From NCBI GenBank assembly GCA_938038165.1, contig CALHRB010000280.1, positions 1-9,983 on the forward strand: a stretch of 9,983 bases of DNA, given 5' to 3'. Positions 6,439-9,983 of the stretch are shown piece by piece. Position 1 is the stretch's first letter; each line of letters opens with the position of its first letter. The notes below the pieces were generated by a model. The model worked only from the letters and a program-made list of their open reading frames with translations, ran no database searches and was not told where the DNA came from. This DNA is from Candidatus Kapaibacterium sp. (lineage in GTDB: Bacteria; Bacteroidota; Ignavibacteria; Kapaibacteriales; UBA2268). The translations under genes and the position numbers were made by a program.

Positions 6439-8445
6439 CTATCTTTGCACTATTACCTTACGGTAGAATTTTTTACCGTTGATGTTAAGTTCTAGCAAAT
6501 AAAACCCATTGCTGAAATTTGTTATGTTAATTATTTGTTGATGTTCGCCCGGTAAATAATTATTTGATTCGCTGTAAATTGAACTTCCGGGTAGATTTAA
6601 CAAACTAATTGTGATGTATGAAGGATTTAAAATGTAAAACTGCAGTAAAATTTTGTCGTCTGCCGGATTGGGGTAAACATTAAATTGATAGTAGTTTACC
6701 TCGTCTCCCACGCTTTCGATGTCAAATAAATATGGATCAGACATTCCTGTTACACAGCCATTGCTATCAATAGCCTGAACAGTATAATAACCAGTTTCGA
6801 CAGGGGTGATAACCGAATCTGTAGCTCCTTCAATTTTCTGCCCGTCTAAATACCATTGGTTGCCAGTAGGATAGCTTGAAACAAGTTCCATCAGCCGCCT
6901 TGTTATCTTTGGAGCAGGAGGTATTTCAATCAAAATCTCTTGAACAAGAGTATCACAGCAGCCAGTATTGATGTTGCATTGTATCAATGTTATATATCCT
7001 TTGCCAGCCTTACCCCAAACAACAACAAGACTGTCATCCTGTAGTCCATTGACTGGTGTTCCACCGGTAACCTGCCATTGGTTTGAATATCCTGTTTCTT
7101 TAGTGTAATATGTAACCCTGAGCGAAGGACATACCACTAATTTACCAGATATTTCAACATTCGGCGAAGGTAATATTGTGATTGATTCTTCAGATTCCTC
7201 GCTGTCCATCATGGGACTGCTTGCTCTAACTCTTATCTTGTAACCGCTTCCCGGTTTCAATGTTCTTGGCAGTTTACCAGTTACAATGCCGTGAGTTGTG
7301 CTTTTCAGATTTCCAATAATAAAAGGATTGTCAAAATTTCCTTCTTCGTCAGATAGTTCAACCTGAAAATTATTATTGGAATCATAAATGATCGAAGATG
7401 TGAAAGAAACTGAAATCTCCTTTCCTGCACAATAACTACCTTCGGCAAACACTTTGAAATCAACCTCTTTGCCTTTGAAAACGCCGTCGCCCCAGGTACC
7501 AACCAACAGGTCTCCGCTTGAATGTTGAACAATATTTAGTAATTGAATATTAGTTAAACCACCGTTGATTTGCTTCCATGTTTGACCATTGTCAGTTGAA
7601 CGATAGGCACCTTTGCCAAAAGTTGCAGCACAAAGTTCTCCGTTTTGAGCTTTGAGCAAACCAAAAATCTGCTCGGAACCTTTTAATTCCGTTGATAGCT
7701 TCCAGGAACCTCCATTTGATGTAGTGTTATAGATTTTTGAATTTCTTGATCCGATAAGAATCAGGTTGTCGTTTACAAAAACAAATGAATATATATTTTT
7801 TTGTTCGGGTAGTCCCTGGTTAATTGCACGCCAGGAATTACCATTGTCCCTTGAAAAATACATACCGCTGAAAGTGCAGGCAAAAAGCTCATCCTCATTG
7901 CTAATAGCAATATTGTTAATTGAAATATTAGCAATGCCATTATTCCTTTCCTCCCAACTTTGACCGCTGTTAGTTGATCTGAAAAGTGAACTGTAAACAT
8001 CAGTTGCAACATATAAATGACCGTTCGAGGGATTAATTGATATTGCAACAATATATGGACTTAGCAATCCTTCGTTGATTTCAGTCCAGGACTGCCCGTT
8101 ATCCTTGCTAATGAATATGCCTCCGCCATTTGTGCCGGCAAAAATATCCCCGTTAGCCCTGACTGCCATTGTATTTACAGTTAAATTAGTTAATCCATTA
8201 TTAACTTGATCCCAGTTATTTCCATTGTCAATTGAACGATAGATGCCTTCTTTCTGAATTGCGGCAAATATTTCGCCAGAGGGTTTAGTAACCAATGCAG
8301 TTACTTTTCCCTTGAGATTTCCTGCTTTCTGCCAGTATATTGTTTTGGATTCAGCAGAATAATTTGTTATAATAATAGCAAATATAATCGTTAGTAATGT
8401 GTTAATTAAATCGAATTTACTGAATAAATAGCTAATATGTCTCAT
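6439..8445 (-). CDS. Secreted Asp-box beta-propeller protein with Ig/PKD-like modules and T9SS C-terminal sorting domain
   Basis: A 668-residue exported, probably cell-surface protein. Residues 13-31 form a hydrophobic signal segment. Residues about 38-325 hold seven repeats of about 42 residues, with six Asp-box motifs of the S-x-D-x-G-x-x-W type (71-78, 113-120, 157-164, 198-205, 241-248, 283-290); a Trp near residue 38 could close the ring. This suits a seven-bladed BNR/Ycf48-like propeller. Residues about 330-425 look like a fibronectin/Ig-type beta domain, 428-508 like a PKD/Ig domain, and 511-575 like a further Ig domain (NQWYLDGQKI, SNGCVT). The end (about 588-668, starting NVYPNPADDKILL and ending FYRKVIVQR) is a type A T9SS sorting domain, normally removed on surface attachment. 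No sialidase catalytic set is evident, so it is more likely a binding or structural protein. ATG 8445 has GAGG (8452-8455) six bases upstream. It is divergent from the ECF sigma gene. Confidence 0.9.
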   Translation of the reverse strand: MRHISYLFSKFDLINTLLTIIFAIIITNYSAESKTIYWQKAGNLKGKVTALVTKPSGEIFAAIQKEGIYRSIDNGNNWDQVNNGLTNLTVNTMAVRANGDIFAGTNGGGIFISKDNGQSWTEINEGLLSPYIVAISINPSNGHLYVATDVYSSLFRSTNSGQSWEERNNGIANISINNIAISNEDELFACTFSGMYFSRDNGNSWRAINQGLPEQKNIYSFVFVNDNLILIGSRNSKIYNTTSNGGSWKLSTELKGSEQIFGLLKAQNGELCAATFGKGAYRSTDNGQTWKQINGGLTNIQLLNIVQHSSGDLLVGTWGDGVFKGKEVDFKVFAEGSYCAGKEISVSFTSSIIYDSNNNFQVELSDEEGNFDNPFIIGNLKSTTHGIVTGKLPRTLKPGSGYKIRVRASSPMMDSEESEESITILPSPNVEISGKLVVCPSLRVTYYTKETGYSNQWQVTGGTPVNGLQDDSLVVVWGKAGKGYITLIQCNINTGCCDTLVQEILIEIPPAPKITRRLMELVSSYPTGNQWYLDGQKIEGATDSVITPVETGYYTVQAIDSNGCVTGMSDPYLFDIESVGDEVNYYQFNVYPNPADDKILLQFYILNPSYITISLLNLPGSSIYSESNNYLPGEHQQIINITNFSNGFYLLELNINGKKFYRKVIVQR
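7471..8334 (-). repeat. Seven tandem propeller repeats within the T9SS protein gene
   Basis: Diverged in-frame repeats of about 41-44 codons, each centred on an Asp-box (plus-strand positions 8212-8235, 8086-8109, 7954-7977, 7831-7854, 7702-7725, 7576-7599). They share residues NNGL, GDIFAGT and FRS. The DNA copies have diverged, so recent duplication is unlikely. Confidence 0.75.
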
Positions 8446-8451
8446 TTAGAT

Positions 8452-8455
8452 CCTC
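8452..8455 (-). promoter_or_regulatory. Ribosome binding site of the T9SS protein gene (GAGG)
   Basis: GAGG on the minus strand, six bases before ATG 8445; it fixes this start ahead of the signal peptide. Confidence 0.5.
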
Positions 8456-8499
8456 GTTTTTTTCTATTTAAAAATTAGTAATTTTACAGAATATAAATA

Positions 8500-8516
8500 T
8501 AATTAACAGTTAATTA
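8500..8516. promoter_or_regulatory. 17-bp perfect dyad in the divergent intergenic region (operator candidate)
   Basis: TAATTAAC, a single central A, then GTTAATTA: eight-base arms that are exact reverse complements. It lies between the divergent T9SS protein gene and the ECF sigma gene, 55 bases from the former and 97 from the latter. A one-base centre rules out a useful hairpin and suits a dimeric DNA-binding protein. The arms are AT-rich, so chance is not excluded. Confidence 0.3.
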
Positions 8517-8612
8517 ATAACCATTAAAATTAATATTAGTTACAAAAAAACAAAAACTAACATTTTTTTACTTTATGTGTTATTTTATATGACGGGTATA
8601 ATTTACTATTGA

Positions 8613-9179
8613 ATGAAAAGAAAATTATCCAAATATTCTGACGAAGATTTGTTAATACTATTAAGAGGAAGCAGAAAGGAATCCGAGGAAGCTTTTACTG
8701 AAATTTATGATCGCTATGCTATAAAAGTTAATGCTTATTGCCGAACAATTATTGGAAATAAGGATGAGGCTGAAGACATATTTCAGGAAACATTTATTAG
8801 GTTTTATCAAAATGTTAAGATTGAACATCCTAAGTCAACAATAATAGGTTATCTCATAAAAATAGCAAGAAATTTATGCCTTAACTTCAAAAGAGATAAA
8901 AAACAAGCTGTGTCAATTGATAATTTAGATTTTTCGATCCCTGCTGATATTAGTTTTGAGGACAAAGAACTTAATGACTTGATTTTGGTTGCCATTGACC
9001 TTTTGGACAGCGAAACTAAGGAAGTGATCACTTTGAGAGTTTTTAATGATATGTCATATAACGAAATAGCCGAAACTATTGGCATTACCTCGGCAAGAGC
9101 ACGCTATTTGGTTTACAATGGCAAACAAAAAATAAAACAAATACTTGATCCATATATTAAAGACATTTATAAATATTAG
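8613..9179 (+). CDS. ECF-type RNA polymerase sigma factor (sigma-70 family)
   Basis: A cytoplasmic group 4 sigma factor that directs RNA polymerase to its own promoter set. The 188-residue product has only the two ECF domains. Sigma-2 (about 26-95) includes FTEIYDRYAIKVNAYC and AEDIFQETFIRFYQN (53-67), the region 2 signature that binds core and the -10 element. After a short linker, sigma-4 (about 125-178) has VITLRVFNDMSYNEIAETIGITSARARYLVY, a helix-turn-helix for the -35 element. No extra C-terminal domain is present. ATG 8613 gives the normal length; no Shine-Dalgarno is visible. A probable anti-sigma gene starts 9 bases after its stop, the classic arrangement for a membrane-controlled ECF factor. 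The divergent T9SS surface protein could be a target, which is inference. The stimulus is unknown. Confidence 0.93.
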   Translation: MKRKLSKYSDEDLLILLRGSRKESEEAFTEIYDRYAIKVNAYCRTIIGNKDEAEDIFQETFIRFYQNVKIEHPKSTIIGYLIKIARNLCLNFKRDKKQAVSIDNLDFSIPADISFEDKELNDLILVAIDLLDSETKEVITLRVFNDMSYNEIAETIGITSARARYLVYNGKQKIKQILDPYIKDIYKY

Positions 9180-9181
9180 GA
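9178..9181 (+). promoter_or_regulatory. Ribosome binding site of the anti-sigma gene (AGGA)
   Basis: AGGA overlaps the sigma factor stop codon TAG (9177-9179) and sits seven bases before ATG 9189. This supports that start and suggests linked translation of the two genes. Confidence 0.5.
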
Positions 9182-9188
9182 TAAATCA

Positions 9189-9983
9189 ATGGATTATCAA
9201 ATACTAATACACGACTTCGTTGATGGGACTCTTGATAAATCCCAGGAAGAAGGACTCTTTATAGCACTTGCCTCAAGCGAGGAGCTTAGAGCAGAATTGC
9301 GTCAGACAATCGCACTCGAAAAAGCCTTCGGGAAAAAGCTTAGTTCCTTCACACCATCTGCCAAATCCACTGTTGCCATCTTTTCTGGCTTATCTATGGC
9401 AATTCCCGGCAGTGCTTCCGCTGTCGGATTGGCTTCATCAAAAAACATTGCATTTATTTCAAAATATATGCAAGCAATTATTGGCAGTCTTTCGACAGCC
9501 TTGATTGCTACCGCTCTATTCTTTGGAATTAATTCATTCAAAACTGAGGATAAGATTTCATCTCCAATGAATTCACTCATTAATAAGAATATTGATCTAC
9601 TTAATTCTGACTTCAGCATTCCAAAAAATTATTCCTATGAAACTACAGAATCGAAGGTTAAAATAGTTTATAGGGATATCACTCAAAAAGTCGTTCAAGA
9701 GAAATTTCTAACACCTCAGAATAAATCAGAATTCATTCCTCAATCCATCATTATTGATAAATCTGAACCTTTAGATTTATCAGAGAATATAATTTTTCAT
9801 TCTACTTTTTTATCAAAAGAGGATGTCGTTTATGAATCAAAAAATCTATCATTGAATCCAGCTAATACAATCATATTTCCAGACTTCGATCTGACAAGCT
9901 ATTGGTTAAGTCTTGAATTTCACGGAAATCAAAGTCTATTGCAACAAAAAGCTGACGTTCCTCAATCATCAAATCCATTATTT
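9189..9983 (+). CDS. Probable membrane-bound anti-sigma factor, 3' end beyond the window
   Basis: The frame is open from ATG 9189 to the window edge (265 codons, no stop), so the gene is partial. Residues 1-50 (MDYQILIHDFVDGTLDKSQE and on) resemble the short helical anti-sigma domain found after ECF genes: a small acidic start, DFVDGTLD, and two amphipathic helices. The HxxxCxxC zinc ligands of ZAS-type anti-sigma factors are absent. A proline/small-residue stretch follows (55-82), then one transmembrane helix (about 95-116, IIGSLSTALIATALFFGI). The rest, over 145 residues, is a polar Ser/Asn/Lys-rich region, presumably periplasmic, with no recognised domain. It starts 9 bases after the sigma gene with its ribosome site over that stop codon. 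The role rests on position and topology more than on sequence identity; a different membrane partner of the sigma factor remains possible. Confidence 0.7.
   Translation, partial: MDYQILIHDFVDGTLDKSQEEGLFIALASSEELRAELRQTIALEKAFGKKLSSFTPSAKSTVAIFSGLSMAIPGSASAVGLASSKNIAFISKYMQAIIGSLSTALIATALFFGINSFKTEDKISSPMNSLINKNIDLLNSDFSIPKNYSYETTESKVKIVYRDITQKVVQEKFLTPQNKSEFIPQSIIIDKSEPLDLSENIIFHSTFLSKEDVVYESKNLSLNPANTIIFPDFDLTSYWLSLEFHGNQSLLQQKADVPQSSNPLF

Noticed and set aside
6460..6479. Inverted repeat ACGGTA, 8-base loop, TACCGT near the 3' end of the T9SS gene
   Set aside because: It lies inside the coding sequence for the sorting domain, has only 6-bp arms and is not followed by a T-tract on the minus strand, so it is not a credible terminator.
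7305..8051. Open frames of 65-92 codons on both strands inside the T9SS gene
   Set aside because: They are shadows of the repeat-rich main frame, have no ribosome sites and no recognisable protein features.
8576..8604. TATAAT at 8597-8602 just before the ECF sigma gene (with TGTG 17 bases upstream) as a promoter
   Set aside because: It would leave a leader of about 4 bases, fits the Bacteroidota -7 consensus poorly, and TATAAT is expected by chance in such AT-rich DNA.
9268..9619. Open frames of 78 (+) and 105 (-) codons over the start of the anti-sigma gene
   Set aside because: Both lie within the longer frame from 9189 that has a ribosome site, correct operon position and a transmembrane helix.

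Overview
The window is AT-rich, gene-dense DNA from a Gram-negative bacterium. It probably belongs to the Bacteroidota/Chlorobiota/Ignavibacteriota side of the FCB group. The evidence is a protein ending in a type IX secretion (T9SS) sorting domain, a Kdo-activating enzyme (so an LPS-type outer membrane), a lipoprotein glutaminyl cyclotransferase, an IspH of the GATSTPQW type, and at least one upstream region that fits the Bacteroidota -33/-7 promoter (TTG, 17 bases, TAnnTTTG). I cannot name the genus. No stretch above 300 bases lacks a gene; the largest gaps are about 120 to 170 bases.

Layout, left to right. (1) 1-367 (+): the C-terminal part of IspH, last enzyme of the MEP isoprenoid pathway, cut by the window edge. 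(2) 379-3833 (-): a likely three-gene transcription unit read right to left: lipoprotein glutaminyl-peptide cyclotransferase, then rarA (AAA+ ATPase acting at stalled forks), then umuC (Y-family translesion polymerase), with umuC starting inside the end of rarA. No umuD lies in the window. (3) 3958-5313 (+): kdsB (CMP-Kdo synthetase) followed 9 bases later by an unrecognised small exported protein. (4) 5316-6317 (-): an ATP-grasp protein with a basic AT-hook-like tail, separated by only 2 bases from the convergent gene before it. (5) 6439-8445 (-): a 668-residue T9SS cargo protein with a seven-repeat Asp-box propeller, Ig/PKD-like modules and a C-terminal sorting domain. (6) 8613-9983 (+): an ECF sigma factor and, 9 bases later, a membrane protein that is probably its anti-sigma factor; it runs off the right edge. 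The shared 167-base region between (5) and (6) holds a 17-bp perfect dyad.

How the genes work together: the clearest functional pairing is rarA-umuC, both acting at stalled or damaged replication forks. The second is the ECF sigma/anti-sigma pair, which sits divergently from a surface protein gene and could regulate it, though nothing in the sequence proves this. The rest is housekeeping (isoprenoid and LPS precursors) plus two poorly defined proteins. I see no insertion sequence, phage gene, CRISPR array, tRNA or rRNA. I found no clear previously undescribed system; the items most worth checking are the ATP-grasp/AT-hook protein, the umuD-less rarA-umuC overlap, and the unknown gene behind kdsB.
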